A stretch of 64,000 nucleotides of DNA from contig CADBDH010000017.1 in NCBI GenBank assembly GCA_902793405.1, positions 22,679-86,678 of the forward strand, given 5' to 3'. Below the pieces are notes generated by a model. It worked only from the letters and a program-made list of their open reading frames with translations, ran no database searches and had not been told where the DNA came from. Position numbers and translations under genes: made by a program. Positions 25,160 through 34,169 of the stretch are shown here, in pieces. Positions within the stretch are counted from its first letter, which is position 1. Each line of letters starts with the position of its first letter. The stretch comes from an uncultured Bacteroidales bacterium. Its GTDB lineage: Bacteria; Bacteroidota; Bacteroidia; Bacteroidales; Muribaculaceae.

Positions 25160-27361
25160 ATGAAAAAATTAACGTTAATTTTATCCATCATGATTGCGCT
25201 CGTTGGCCTGAATGCCAATGCAGCAATCTACATTGTGGGTGACGGACCTCTGGGCGGCTGGTCATTTAACGGCGGCATCGAGATGTTCGACAGCGGCAAT
25301 GGTGTTTACGTCCACGAGATGACCATTCCCGAGGATGCTGAGAGTGCAACCGTTTATTTTGTGTTTGCTGACGGCCGCGGCGAAGACTGGACCCAGTTCA
25401 ACAACACCATGCGTATTGGCCCCACCAGTGGCAACATCAAAATTGAAGATACCAACTGGATCGAGACCCAGAAGGCCGGCGGCGACAATGGCGCTTACTA
25501 CTTCATGGGTATTAAGGGCGAGAGCTACACCGTGACCTACGATTCGTCCAACAGCAAATTCAAGGTTGACGGCAATTTTGAGCAGCCCCACGTTGGCGGC
25601 GACACCTACACTGTAGCCGGTAGCAACGCTGCTCTGTTCGGCACCACTTGGGCTCAGGGTAATGCCGACAACGACATGACCCTGGTTGACGGCCTGTACA
25701 CCTGGAGCAAAGACAATGTTGAGCTCTCTAAAGGCTCGTTCGAATTCAAGGTTGTCGTTAACCACGACTGGGGTGAGGCTTATCCCGCCAGCAACTACAT
25801 CCAGCCTGTTGCCGTTAAGGGTATCTACAACGTGAAGATCACCTTCAACGCCGAGACCAAGGAAGTGGCTTGCGAGCTGACCCTCGTTGAGGAAATTCCC
25901 GACACCGACGTTCACACCTACACCGTAGCCGGTAGCAGCGCTGCCCTGTTCGGCACCGAGTGGGACGCCGCTAACGAAGACAACAACATGAAGCTTGTTG
26001 AGGGTCTCTACACCTTCACCAAGGACAATGTTGAGCTCACCGCCGGCAACATCGAGTTCAAGGTCGTTGAAGACCACAACTGGGACATCGCTTATCCCAG
26101 CCAGAACTGGATTGCCACCATCGACGAGAATGGTATCTACAACGTGAAGATCACCTTCAACGCCGAGACCCAGGAAATCGACTTCAAGGCAACCGTTGCC
26201 GAGGTTATCGAAGACTTCTACACCGTTGCCGGTGCTCCCGAGGCTCTGTTTGGTGCTGAGTGGAATCCTGGCTATGCTGACAACAACATGACCCTGGTTG
26301 ACGGTGTTTACACCTGGACCAAGAACGATGTTGAGCTGACCGCAGGTTACTTTATCGAGTTCAAGGTTGTCAAGAACAACAACTGGACAACCGCTTGGCC
26401 CGCTAACAACTATGAGTACACTGTTGCCGAGGATGGTACCTATGACCTGGTTATCACCTTCAACCCCGAGACCGAGGAAGTTGTCTTCACTGCCAACAAG
26501 CACCAGGAGGCTCCCGCCGTTCGTGGTGACGTTGATGGCGACGGACAGGTTAACATCACCGACTTGACCATGCTTATTGACCTTCTGCTGAATAACGGTC
26601 AGGCTCCCGCCGCAGCCGACTGCGACCTTGACGGCAACGTCAACATCGCCGACGTGGCTGCTATGATCGACTTCATGCTGAGCGGCAACTGGCCTGCTAT
26701 TGAGATGGTTTACACCGTTGTAGGTGTTCAGAATGTCTTTGGCAGCAGCTGGGACCCCACCGACGAGAACAACAACATGGTTAAGGGTGCTGATGGCGTT
26801 TACACCTGGAGCAAGACCGGCGTAACCCTGTACGGCAACTTTGAGTTCAAGGTTGTGGGCAACCACGACTGGAGCATCTATGAGTGGCCCATCGGCATGA
26901 ACAACTGGGTGGCTAACGTAGCCGAGGAAGGTGTTTATGACATCGTCATCACTTTCAACCCCGATGCTCCCGATGCTGACCGCATCACCTGCACACTGAC
27001 CAAGACCGGTGACGTTGAACCCGTTGAGCACACCTACACTGTAGCTGGTGCACCCTCTTCACTTTTTGGCAGCACATGGGATCCTAGCAACGATCGCAAC
27101 GACATGGTAAAGGGTGCTGACGGCAAATACACCTGGAAATATGAAGGTTATGTAGCAACTGGAGCTGTAGAAGTCGAGTTCAAGGTTGTTAAAGACCACA
27201 GCTGGGACAATGGTTCGTTCCCTGCATCCAACTATGCAACTCTTATTGGATCTGAGGGTTATCCGATGACTGTTTACATTGTTACAATCACCTTCGATCC
27301 TAATGCTGATGATGAAAACAAGATTCAGTTCTCCGCCTTACCTGTACAAATCCCGGAGTAA
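25160..27361 (+). CDS. secreted protein with five X25/SusE-like repeats and an internal dockerin
   Basis: A 733-residue exported protein (signal peptide 1-21). After an N-terminal beta domain (22-145) come five related modules of about 100 residues beginning YTVAGSxAALFGTxW near residues 149, 253, 354, 517 and 624; each has EFKVVxxHxW and YNVKITFN. They resemble X25-type carbohydrate-associated modules or SusE/SusF-like starch-binding domains. Between modules three and four, at about 454-510, lies a type I dockerin with two calcium loops (DVDGDGQVNITDL and DCDLDGNVNIADV). There is no lipobox and no enzymatic domain. A role in binding glycans at the cell surface is inference. Confidence 0.7.
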   Translation: MKKLTLILSIMIALVGLNANAAIYIVGDGPLGGWSFNGGIEMFDSGNGVYVHEMTIPEDAESATVYFVFADGRGEDWTQFNNTMRIGPTSGNIKIEDTNWIETQKAGGDNGAYYFMGIKGESYTVTYDSSNSKFKVDGNFEQPHVGGDTYTVAGSNAALFGTTWAQGNADNDMTLVDGLYTWSKDNVELSKGSFEFKVVVNHDWGEAYPASNYIQPVAVKGIYNVKITFNAETKEVACELTLVEEIPDTDVHTYTVAGSSAALFGTEWDAANEDNNMKLVEGLYTFTKDNVELTAGNIEFKVVEDHNWDIAYPSQNWIATIDENGIYNVKITFNAETQEIDFKATVAEVIEDFYTVAGAPEALFGAEWNPGYADNNMTLVDGVYTWTKNDVELTAGYFIEFKVVKNNNWTTAWPANNYEYTVAEDGTYDLVITFNPETEEVVFTANKHQEAPAVRGDVDGDGQVNITDLTMLIDLLLNNGQAPAAADCDLDGNVNIADVAAMIDFMLSGNWPAIEMVYTVVGVQNVFGSSWDPTDENNNMVKGADGVYTWSKTGVTLYGNFEFKVVGNHDWSIYEWPIGMNNWVANVAEEGVYDIVITFNPDAPDADRITCTLTKTGDVEPVEHTYTVAGAPSSLFGSTWDPSNDRNDMVKGADGKYTWKYEGYVATGAVEVEFKVVKDHSWDNGSFPASNYATLIGSEGYPMTVYIVTITFDPNADDENKIQFSALPVQIPE

Positions 27362-27388
27362 TCTTCTCAATCATCTGAACTAAAAAAG

Positions 27389-27415
27389 ACGGAGCCCCGT
27401 GTATCGGGACTCCGT
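27389..27415 (+). terminator. intrinsic terminator after the dockerin repeat gene
   Basis: Stem ACGGAG-C-CCCG / CGGG-A-CTCCGT with a TGTAT loop followed by eight T. Confidence 0.9.
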
Positions 27416-27461
27416 TTTTTTTATTGAAGTCGCTTGGCCTTTGTCTTGCTGCAACTATACT

Positions 27462-27755
27462 CTAGCAGTTGTAGTCGACGCAGGCACGCAGCTCCTTCAC
27501 GTCCTTGATGATGGCGGCAGCGGCCACGTGGGCAGGATGCTTGGCATAGACAGCGACATCGGCCATAGTGGGAACGATAGCGGTGAGAACGATGTCCCAG
27601 TCCTCGGCGGGATTCTCGTTCAGAGCGGTCTCAATGCTCTGGAGGACGTCAATCTGCTCGGGCAGTGCATCGAGCGCTGCCTTGAAGCGCAGGGCAGTCT
27701 CGCGACGGAGTTCGTCGCTGCCCTGGAGTTTGAACATTACAATATGCTTGACCAT
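27462..27755 (-). CDS. Dabb-family (stress-responsive A/B barrel) protein
   Basis: The 97-residue protein has the dimeric alpha/beta-barrel Dabb pattern: VKHIVMFKLQ at the start, a helix with LRRETALRFKAALDALP, and YAKHPAHVAAAAIIKDV near the end. Members include plant stress proteins and bacterial enzymes with varied substrates; no specific activity can be assigned. The start is preceded directly by a 7-nt tandem repeat. It faces the dockerin repeat gene and is transcribed in the direction of it. Confidence 0.75.
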   Translation of the reverse strand: MVKHIVMFKLQGSDELRRETALRFKAALDALPEQIDVLQSIETALNENPAEDWDIVLTAIVPTMADVAVYAKHPAHVAAAAIIKDVKELRACVDYNC

Positions 27756-27764
27756 TGTTTGAGA

Positions 27765-27813
27765 GTTGTTAGTTTTTAGTTGTTAGTTTTAAGTTTTAAG
27801 TTCTTAGTTGTTA
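27765..27813. repeat. degenerate heptanucleotide tandem repeat
   Basis: Seven 7-nt units (GTTGTTA, GTTTTTA, GTTGTTA, GTTTTAA, GTTTTAA, GTTCTTA, GTTGTTA). It begins 9 nt upstream of the Dabb start codon, the same placement as the repeat before the C69 gene. Confidence 0.8.
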
Positions 27814-27857
27814 GTTGGCCTCGACTGAGTCGAGGGACAGGCGGCCTAAATAAAAAA

Positions 27858-27888
27858 GGCACCGACCATGTGGAGCAAGGCCGGTGTC
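27858..27888 (-). terminator. terminator of the rpsF-rpsR-rplI operon
   Basis: In minus orientation GACACCGGCC pairs with GGTCGGTGCC around an 11-nt loop and is followed by six T; it lies 22 nt after the rplI stop. Confidence 0.85.
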
Positions 27889-27910
27889 TTCAGCTTATCA
27901 TGTTGTTTTA

Positions 27911-28510
27911 TTACTCTGCGGCGGGAGCCTCTTCGGCAGTAGCCTCACCCTCGGCGGGAGCCTCTTCCTCAGCACCTTCCTCGGCAGCCTTGGCTGCAGC
28001 GAGGGCAGCCTGGTGGGCAGCCTCCTCGGCCTTGCGAGCAGCGCGCTCAGCGGCGAGCTCCTCGGCGTTCTCGGCGATTACCTCAAAGGGAATCTCCACA
28101 GCAACCTCCTTGTGCAGGCGCACGATAGCGGTGTACTTGCCAGGGGTCTTTACCGACTCGTGCACGCTGACGATCTTGCGGTCAACATTGTGACCAGCAG
28201 CGAGCAGAGCCTCGTGAATCTGGTTGGCGCCAACCGAACCGTAGATGGTGCCCGTGGGGCTCACCTTAACGGGGATGGTGAGGGATACGCCCTCAAAAGC
28301 CTTGGCAGCCTCTTCGGCATCAGCCTTAACCTTTGCCAACTTGTGAGCCTGCTGACGCAGGTTCTCGGCATGAATCTTCAGGGCACTGGGAGTTGCCAGG
28401 ATGGCCTTGCCCTGGGGAATGAGATAGTTGCGGCCGTAGCCGTTCTTCACTTCCACAACGTCGTTCTTGAAACCAAGATTGACGATATCTTCTTTCAATA
28501 TAATCTTCAT
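27911..28510 (-). CDS. rplI: 50S ribosomal protein L9 with acidic C-terminal extension
   Basis: L9 binds 23S rRNA and supports the L1 stalk. Residues 1-150 are the normal protein: MKIILKEDIVNLGFKNDVVEVKNGYGRNYLIPQG-type N-domain, the long connecting helix, and the C-domain. The protein is 199 residues; the last 45 are an Ala/Glu-rich tail (AAKAAEEGAEEEAPAEGEAT) not found in typical L9. The start follows AGGAGG (complement within 28520-28527), a strong Shine-Dalgarno. Third gene of the S6-S18-L9 operon. Confidence 0.95.
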   Translation of the reverse strand: MKIILKEDIVNLGFKNDVVEVKNGYGRNYLIPQGKAILATPSALKIHAENLRQQAHKLAKVKADAEEAAKAFEGVSLTIPVKVSPTGTIYGSVGANQIHEALLAAGHNVDRKIVSVHESVKTPGKYTAIVRLHKEVAVEIPFEVIAENAEELAAERAARKAEEAAHQAALAAAKAAEEGAEEEAPAEGEATAEEAPAAE

Positions 28511-28542
28511 AATTGTATTCCTCCTTTGGTGTAATCGTTTGT

Positions 28543-28830
28543 TTATTTCATCAAGTCGGTCACATAGGGCAGCAATGCCAGATGACGGGCACGCTTAACG
28601 GCCTTGGCCACGCGGCGCTGGAACTTGAGCGAGGTGCCGGTGATGCGGCGAGGCAAAATCTTACCTTGCTCGTTGAGGAACTTCTTCAGGAACTCGGGGT
28701 CCTTGTAATCGATGTACTTGATACCACTGCGTTTGAAACGGCAGTATTTCTTCTTGCGAGTGTCAACCGACAGGGGAGTCAGATAACGGATTTCGCCCTG
28801 GTTGTAGGGCCTTTGTTGTTCTTGTGCCAT
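28543..28830 (-). CDS. rpsR: 30S ribosomal protein S18
   Basis: S18 pairs with S6 on the 30S platform. The 95-residue protein has [27 protein letters not shown] and [29 protein letters not shown], the family signature. An AAGGAAG lies before the start. It sits between rpsF and rplI as in most bacteria. Confidence 0.97.
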   Translation of the reverse strand: MAQEQQRPYNQGEIRYLTPLSVDTRKKKYCRFKRSGIKYIDYKDPEFLKKFLNEQGKILPRRITGTSLKFQRRVAKAVKRARHLALLPYVTDLMK

Positions 28831-28871
28831 AGTTTTTACTTCCTTAATTAAGTTTTACTAGTTGGTTTTTC

Positions 28872-29306
28872 TTATGCCTCGGCAGCGGGTGCCTCCTCGG
28901 CCTTGGGAGCCTCCTCAACCACTACAGGTGCAGCCTCCTTCTCGGCGGCTTCCTGAGCAGCGCGCTCTTCCTGCTTAGCCTTGCGCACGGCGCGACGCTT
29001 GATAGCGTACTCGGCAGCATACTTGTCCAAGCGGAAGGTGAGGAATCGGATGACCTTCTCATCACGGCGATAAGCGGTTTCCAGCCTATCAACGATGGTG
29101 GGCTCACCCTCAAACTCGATCAGGGTGTAAAAACCAGTGTTCTTGTTCTCGATGGGGTAAGCGAGCTTGCGCAGGCCCCAGTTCTCTTCGTTCTCGATGT
29201 TGCCGCCGTTGTCGGTCAGCACTTTCTTGAACTTTTCTACCGTTTCCTTCATCTGATCATCAGACAAAACGGGAGTCAAAATGAAAACGGTTTCGTACTT
29301 GTTCAT
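28872..29306 (-). CDS. rpsF: 30S ribosomal protein S6 with acidic C-terminal extension
   Basis: S6 forms the S6-S18 heterodimer on the 30S subunit. Residues 1-100 are the usual ferredoxin-like fold ([50 protein letters not shown]). The remaining 40 residues form a helix-like Arg/Ala/Glu tail ending in [14 protein letters not shown], very like the end of the L9 tail in the same operon. It is the first gene of the operon. Confidence 0.95.
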   Translation of the reverse strand: MNKYETVFILTPVLSDDQMKETVEKFKKVLTDNGGNIENEENWGLRKLAYPIENKNTGFYTLIEFEGEPTIVDRLETAYRRDEKVIRFLTFRLDKYAAEYAIKRRAVRKAKQEERAAQEAAEKEAAPVVVEEAPKAEEAPAAEA

Positions 29307-29474
29307 AAATCGTTAAACCTGGCAATGATTTGGGCAAAATTTTTCTCGCCAACGCATGAAAACGAAAAACGGAAAGAGGAAAAAACTGCCGCTAGGGCGC
29401 AGTTTTTTAGTTTCTAATCCCTAGTTTGGCATCCGCACCCTTGGCCCCACGCTAAGGCGCGAAGTTTTTAGGCT

Positions 29475-29793
29475 TGAAGACAAGAAGGACAAGAAAGACA
29501 ATTATATTTCATTGATAACCAATATATTGTCTTTCTTGTCTTTTTTTTGTCTTCACATGAGATTGGTTTTGTGCCGCCCCGATGGGGCTAGGGTGAAATG
29601 GGCAGGTTGCACTCGGTTACAGGGGTTGCACTCGGCTGCGCCTCGTTGCACCCCTGCCTAAACCATGTCGCTCCTAACGGAGCTCAATGCGGATGCTCTC
29701 TAAACCCTAAACACTAGACCTCTCGCGACAGCGAGCATCAATGCGGATGCTCTCTAAACGCTAAACTCTAAACTGCGAGCGCCGCGAGCATCA
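29475..29793. repeat. structured intergenic repeat, copy B
   Basis: Second copy of the repeat at 17417-17714, in the same orientation: the AAGACAAGAAGGAC inverted repeat, CCCCGATGGGG, GGGGTTGCA, CTCCTAACGGAG, CTCGCGACAGCGAG and CTAAACT-type heptamers, with an extra GTTGCACTCGG stretch. It ends on the stop codon of the thioredoxin gene, as copy A ends at the stop of the C69 gene. The remainder of the 29,307-29,790 gap is the promoter region of rpsF and holds no gene. Confidence 0.75.
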
Positions 29794-30237
29794 ACGGGCC
29801 AGGGCCTGGTTGATGAAGCGGATGTAATCCTGCATGGAATAGAGGCCGACCAGGGTCTTGGGGTCGCCGTCGAGGGGCCAGATGAGCAGCATGGGAATGC
29901 TACGCACCTCGAAGGCAGCTGCGATATCGGGATTCTCATCTACGTTGATGCGGTAGAAGTCCACCTCGCCGTGATAGTGCTGCGCAATGTCACGCAGGAT
30001 GGGCGCCAATCGACGGCAGGGGCCGCACCAGTCGGCATAGAAATCAACGACCACGGGGCGCGGGCTCACCAAGGTCCACTCGCTCGCCTGCCAATCGGCA
30101 ATGAGGTCGGCAAACCGTTCCTGGTTAATTGAATGCACCGTATAGACGGTGTCACGATCATTCACAATATGCTGGGCGTTGACGGCCAATGCCATCAACG
30201 CCAGCAGGATGACAAACAATAATTTCTTCACAGCCAA
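29791..30237 (-). CDS. exported thioredoxin-fold protein
   Basis: A 148-residue protein with a signal peptide (about 1-21, LLFVILLALMALAVNA) and a thioredoxin domain whose active site WCGPC is at residues 70-74, followed by the cis-proline region RSIPMLLIWP. It probably reduces or isomerises disulfides in the periplasm. It follows the DUF4301 gene by 10 nt, so they are likely co-transcribed. Confidence 0.85.
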   Translation of the reverse strand: MAVKKLLFVILLALMALAVNAQHIVNDRDTVYTVHSINQERFADLIADWQASEWTLVSPRPVVVDFYADWCGPCRRLAPILRDIAQHYHGEVDFYRINVDENPDIAAAFEVRSIPMLLIWPLDGDPKTLVGLYSMQDYIRFINQALAR

Positions 30238-30247
30238 TAGTCTTGAA

Positions 30248-31771
30248 TTACTGGTGCGCCTTGCGCAACAGGTCGTTGACCGTCTTGACGGGATTGAACG
30301 TGTCGATGGGAACCTCGACGAAGACGGTGTTCCAGTTGCTCATCGAGCCGTTCCACAGGCCGGGCAACTCCAGGGCTTTGATTTCCACGCCGTCCTTGCT
30401 CTTGACGCTGATGAAACCGGTCTCGACATCCACAAACTTGCGCAGGTCGAATTTGATGCCCTTGTAGTCCTTGATGTAGCACACCAGATCAACGGGGTTG
30501 AAGTGGGTGCCGCTCTTCATCATCTCGACAGCAGCAGCGTCGTCGGGGTTGATCTGGGCCGACTCGAGAATCTGGGGAGAAGCCGAACCGTCGGCATTAT
30601 AAGCCAGATAGGGGCCACCGCCGGGCTCGCCCTCGTTGGGAACGACGCCGCACACGCGGATGGGCCTGTTGAACTTGTCATGCAGCCAGGTGGCAAGAGC
30701 GGCATCGTCCATGCCGTCGGCAGTGGCATCGCTGATGCACAGCGTCTGACGGGCAAAGCGCAACATCGCCTTGAGGTCGCCGGACTTGACATTGCCCTTG
30801 TCGAGCGTCTCGAGGTATTTCTTGATTTGACGCTGCACCTGCACGAGGTAACCGCCAATGATTTTCTTGTAACGGGTGCTCACGCTGCGCAGGCGCAAGG
30901 GCACCACGTTGTCCACGTTCTTGATGAAGACGACGTCGGCATCGCGCTCGTTGAGGTTCTCAAGCAAGGCGCCATGTCCTGCAGGACGGAACAGCAGATT
31001 GCCGTTGGCATCACGATAGGGCGTGTTGTCCATGTTCACGGCAATGGTGTCGGTCGAAGCCTTCTGCTCGCTCAATGAGATATCATACTTCACGCCCCAC
31101 ACTTTCTCCATCAGGGGCACCTTGGCCTTGATGAGGCGCTCGAAGCCCGCACGGTGCTCAGGCGATACGGTGAAGTGGATGCTCACACGGCGACGGCTGT
31201 CGGCGGCATACTGGGCACCCTCCTCGAGGTGCTCCTCGAGCGGCGTGTGAACCGTTCCGGCAGCAGCCCGGTGGAACTTGAGCAGAGCCTTGGGCAATGC
31301 GCCATAGTTCATGCCCTCGGGCATGAGCAGAGCCTTGAGCACATCGGCATAACGGCCTGCCTCGACAAGTTCGCCCACGTTGTTCTTGTACAGGCTCACA
31401 CAGGTCTTGTTCAGCTGGGGATAAAATGCAAACTGGGTGATGTTCTCAAAGAACTGTTTCTCGAAATCACTCTCGGGTACCGATTTCCCCTCGTTGATAA
31501 AGGCAAACAGGTTCTTGAACATGCGGCTTGCCGCGCCCGAGGCCGGCTGGAATTTTTCGATCACTGCCCCACCCGACTGGAATTCTTTCCACAGCTTGAT
31601 GCACTGCGACTGCTGCTTGGCGTCAAGCCTGGTGATGCCATTGCCAACGGTTGCGGCTGCCTCGAGTTTGAGCCACGGGAAACCCGTTTCAAAGCGTTTG
31701 AGTTGAGCCTCAATCACAGGCTCGGTGATGCCCTTTGCGGCCATCAGTTTCAGGTCTTTTTCGTTAAACAT
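30248..31771 (-). CDS. DUF4301-family protein
   Basis: The 507-residue protein fits DUF4301, a family largely found in Bacteroidetes: the N-terminal part reads GITEPVIEAQLKRFETGFPWLKLEAAATVG and then FQPASGAASRMFKNLFAFI. A later stretch, FRPAGHGALLENLNERDADVVFIKN, resembles the sugar-binding part of nucleotidyltransferase folds, so a role in sugar-phosphate metabolism is possible but not shown. No signal peptide. It is divergent from the RSH gene and heads a two-gene unit with the thioredoxin. Confidence 0.7.
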   Translation of the reverse strand: MFNEKDLKLMAAKGITEPVIEAQLKRFETGFPWLKLEAAATVGNGITRLDAKQQSQCIKLWKEFQSGGAVIEKFQPASGAASRMFKNLFAFINEGKSVPESDFEKQFFENITQFAFYPQLNKTCVSLYKNNVGELVEAGRYADVLKALLMPEGMNYGALPKALLKFHRAAAGTVHTPLEEHLEEGAQYAADSRRRVSIHFTVSPEHRAGFERLIKAKVPLMEKVWGVKYDISLSEQKASTDTIAVNMDNTPYRDANGNLLFRPAGHGALLENLNERDADVVFIKNVDNVVPLRLRSVSTRYKKIIGGYLVQVQRQIKKYLETLDKGNVKSGDLKAMLRFARQTLCISDATADGMDDAALATWLHDKFNRPIRVCGVVPNEGEPGGGPYLAYNADGSASPQILESAQINPDDAAAVEMMKSGTHFNPVDLVCYIKDYKGIKFDLRKFVDVETGFISVKSKDGVEIKALELPGLWNGSMSNWNTVFVEVPIDTFNPVKTVNDLLRKAHQ

Positions 31772-31796
31772 AATGATATCAAGTTTAATTTTGTCC

Positions 31797-31827
31797 CAAA
31801 ATTACATTTTTAAAGAGGTTCTTGCAA
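31797..31827 (-). promoter_or_regulatory. promoter of the DUF4301-thioredoxin unit
   Basis: In minus orientation TTG (complement at 31825-31827), a 20-nt spacer and TAATTTTG (complement at 31797-31804), 25 nt before the start codon. Confidence 0.65.
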
Positions 31828-31847
31828 GCAATTTGTCACAAAAAGAT

Positions 31848-31855
31848 TAAATTTG
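31848..31855 (+). promoter_or_regulatory. -7 box of the RSH gene
   Basis: TAAATTTG (TAnnTTTG) 16 nt before the start codon; the -33 region overlaps that of the divergent DUF4301 promoter. Confidence 0.5.
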
Positions 31856-31871
31856 CGAAAAAAATCGCTGA

Positions 31872-34088
31872 ATGGTGGCTACTCAGGAATATTTCACACA
31901 AGAAGAGCGCGTCCAGCTGCTGCAGCTTGTCAAGGACTTAAACGACAGGCTTGGCAGGCAGTTGACATGCCAGGACATCAACACGGTGCACCACCTGATT
32001 GAGCAGGGCATCACCCAGGCTGACATCTTTCGCCGCGACCAATATGGACTCAATCCGGTGCTGCGTCACCTGCGCACCGCCCTCACGCTGTGTGACAGCA
32101 TCGCGCCCGACCGCACGATGGTCATTGCGACGATGATTTACAACCTGTGCCGCAAGGATTTCCTCGATGTTCCACGGGTGAAAAAACTCTTCGGCAGCGA
32201 CATCGCCGGCATTGTCCATGGCCTGCTGCATGTCGCAAGGCTGTACAAGAAACAGGCTGCCGTCGAGAACGAGAACTTCCACAAGCTGCTGCTCACCTTT
32301 GCCGAGGACGTGCGCGTCATCCTCATCATGACGGTCGACCGCCTGGCCCTGATGCGCGCCATCAACCATCACCCCAACGAGAAGTTTGTACAAGAGATAG
32401 CCAGCGAGTCCCGCTATCTGTATGCGCCGCTGGCCCACAAACTGGGCCTGTACGCCATCAAGAACGAGCTGGAGGACACGTCGCTCAAGTACTTGAACCG
32501 CAAGGTATTTACCCAAATCGCCAACCGTCTGCAAGAAACCAAGGAAGCGCGCGACCGCTATGTCGAGAACTTTATCGAGCCTATCGACAAAAGGCTGAAG
32601 GAGGAAGGCCTGAAATTTGAGCTCAAGGGCCGCACCAAGTCCATCAACAGCATCTGGCAGAAGATGCAGAAACAGGGGGTGGACCTGAGCGGCATCTATG
32701 ACCTGTTTGCCATACGCATCATCCTGGACACTACCCCCAAGGACGAGAAACGCGCCTGCTGGCTCGCCTACTCTATCGTAACTGACATCTACAAGGCCAA
32801 TCCGTCGCGTTTCAAGGACTGGATCACCATCCCCAAGAGCAACGGTTATGAATCGCTGCACATCACGGTATATGGGCCCGGGAACAAGTGGGTTGAGGTT
32901 CAGATTCGTTCACGCCGCATGGACGAGACCGCCGAGCGCGGTGTGGCAGCACACTGGCGCTACAAGGGCATCAAGAGCGACGGGGAGGTGGACAAGTGGA
33001 TGAACGAGGTCAGGGAGATGCTCGAGGCCAGCGGCCATGAGGGGCAGATGAACCTGATGCGCAACATGGACACCAACCTCTACAACAACGAGGTGTTTGT
33101 CTTCACGCCCAAGGGCGACCTCATCCGCCTGCCTCAGGGAGCCACCATCCTGGACTTCGCCTTCCACATTCACTCACGCGTGGGCAGCACCTGCATGGGC
33201 GGCAAGGTGGACGGGAAGAACCAAAAGATCAATTACCGGCTGCGCAGCGGCGACACCGTCGAGGTCATCACATCATCGACCCAGACGCCCCGCCTGGACT
33301 GGCTGAACATCGCGGTCACCAGCCGTGCGCGCAACAAAATCAAAAACGCCATCAACGAGCGCCGCGCCCGTCAGGCCCAACTCGCCCGCGAAACACTGCA
33401 ACGGCGCTTCAAGAACCGCAAGATCGAGCCCGACGACGCCACGTTGGCACGCGTCATCAAGAAGATGGGCTACAAGACGACGACCGAATTCTATGCCGCC
33501 ATCCAGGAGGACATCATCGACGTGAACACGGTCGTCGAGCAATACGAAGAGATTCTCGCCAAGAAGGATGAGACCACCAGCCGTGGCACTGCCGAGGAGT
33601 TCATCCTCCAGCAGCCCACCCTTCATGACGATCGCCACGACGATGACATTCTGACCATCGGCGATGACGTCAAGGGCGTGAACTACAAGCTGGCCCGATG
33701 CTGCAACCCCATCTTTGGCGACCGCATCGAGGGCTTCATCGCCAGCGACGGGGCCATCAAGATTCACCGCACCGACTGCAAAAACCTGCATCACCTTAAG
33801 GGACGCTACCCCTACCGCATCATCCGCACCCGCTGGACAGGCAAAGCGGGAAACCAGTTCGTCGCCACCCTCAAGGTGCTGGGACGCGACGACATCGGCA
33901 TTGTATCGTCCATCACATCGGTCATCAACAAGACCGACAACTGCCTGCTGCGCAGCATCTCGGTCCAGGCCGAGGGAGGCCTGTTCGAAGGGTTGCTCAG
34001 CGTGAACGTCAACAACATTTCCCTGCTTGACGACCTGACCAAAAAGCTACTTAACATCAAGGGTGTCAAGCAAGTGGACAGGATATAG
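31872..34088 (+). CDS. RelA/SpoT-homologue with degenerate hydrolase domain
   Basis: A 738-residue RSH protein controlling (p)ppGpp. Domains in order: HD-type region (about 40-200), synthetase domain (about 240-385; GRTKSINSIWQKM, IYDLFAIRII, NGYESLHITVYGP), TGS (about 415-468; DLIRLPQGATILDFAFHIHS), helical/zinc-finger-like region with CCNPIFGD, and ACT (about 655-738). In the HD region the H..HD metal motif expected of SpoT is lost: the sequence reads ATMIYNLCRKDF where family hydrolases have ALLHDVVEDT. It is therefore probably a synthetase-only, RelA-like enzyme, with hydrolysis supplied elsewhere. Confidence 0.88.
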   Translation: MVATQEYFTQEERVQLLQLVKDLNDRLGRQLTCQDINTVHHLIEQGITQADIFRRDQYGLNPVLRHLRTALTLCDSIAPDRTMVIATMIYNLCRKDFLDVPRVKKLFGSDIAGIVHGLLHVARLYKKQAAVENENFHKLLLTFAEDVRVILIMTVDRLALMRAINHHPNEKFVQEIASESRYLYAPLAHKLGLYAIKNELEDTSLKYLNRKVFTQIANRLQETKEARDRYVENFIEPIDKRLKEEGLKFELKGRTKSINSIWQKMQKQGVDLSGIYDLFAIRIILDTTPKDEKRACWLAYSIVTDIYKANPSRFKDWITIPKSNGYESLHITVYGPGNKWVEVQIRSRRMDETAERGVAAHWRYKGIKSDGEVDKWMNEVREMLEASGHEGQMNLMRNMDTNLYNNEVFVFTPKGDLIRLPQGATILDFAFHIHSRVGSTCMGGKVDGKNQKINYRLRSGDTVEVITSSTQTPRLDWLNIAVTSRARNKIKNAINERRARQAQLARETLQRRFKNRKIEPDDATLARVIKKMGYKTTTEFYAAIQEDIIDVNTVVEQYEEILAKKDETTSRGTAEEFILQQPTLHDDRHDDDILTIGDDVKGVNYKLARCCNPIFGDRIEGFIASDGAIKIHRTDCKNLHHLKGRYPYRIIRTRWTGKAGNQFVATLKVLGRDDIGIVSSITSVINKTDNCLLRSISVQAEGGLFEGLLSVNVNNISLLDDLTKKLLNIKGVKQVDRI

Positions 34089-34169
34089 CGAATGGGGAGC
34101 AGGATATCAGGAAATGGGAAAATATGCAACTATTCACCGTTTTCTGTTATCTATTCACTAAAAAAGCAG

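Noticed and set aside
25262-27031. 589-codon minus-strand frame opposite the dockerin repeat gene
   Set aside because: Shadow of a repetitive coding sequence with biased codons; the plus-strand frame has a signal peptide, repeats, promoter and terminator.
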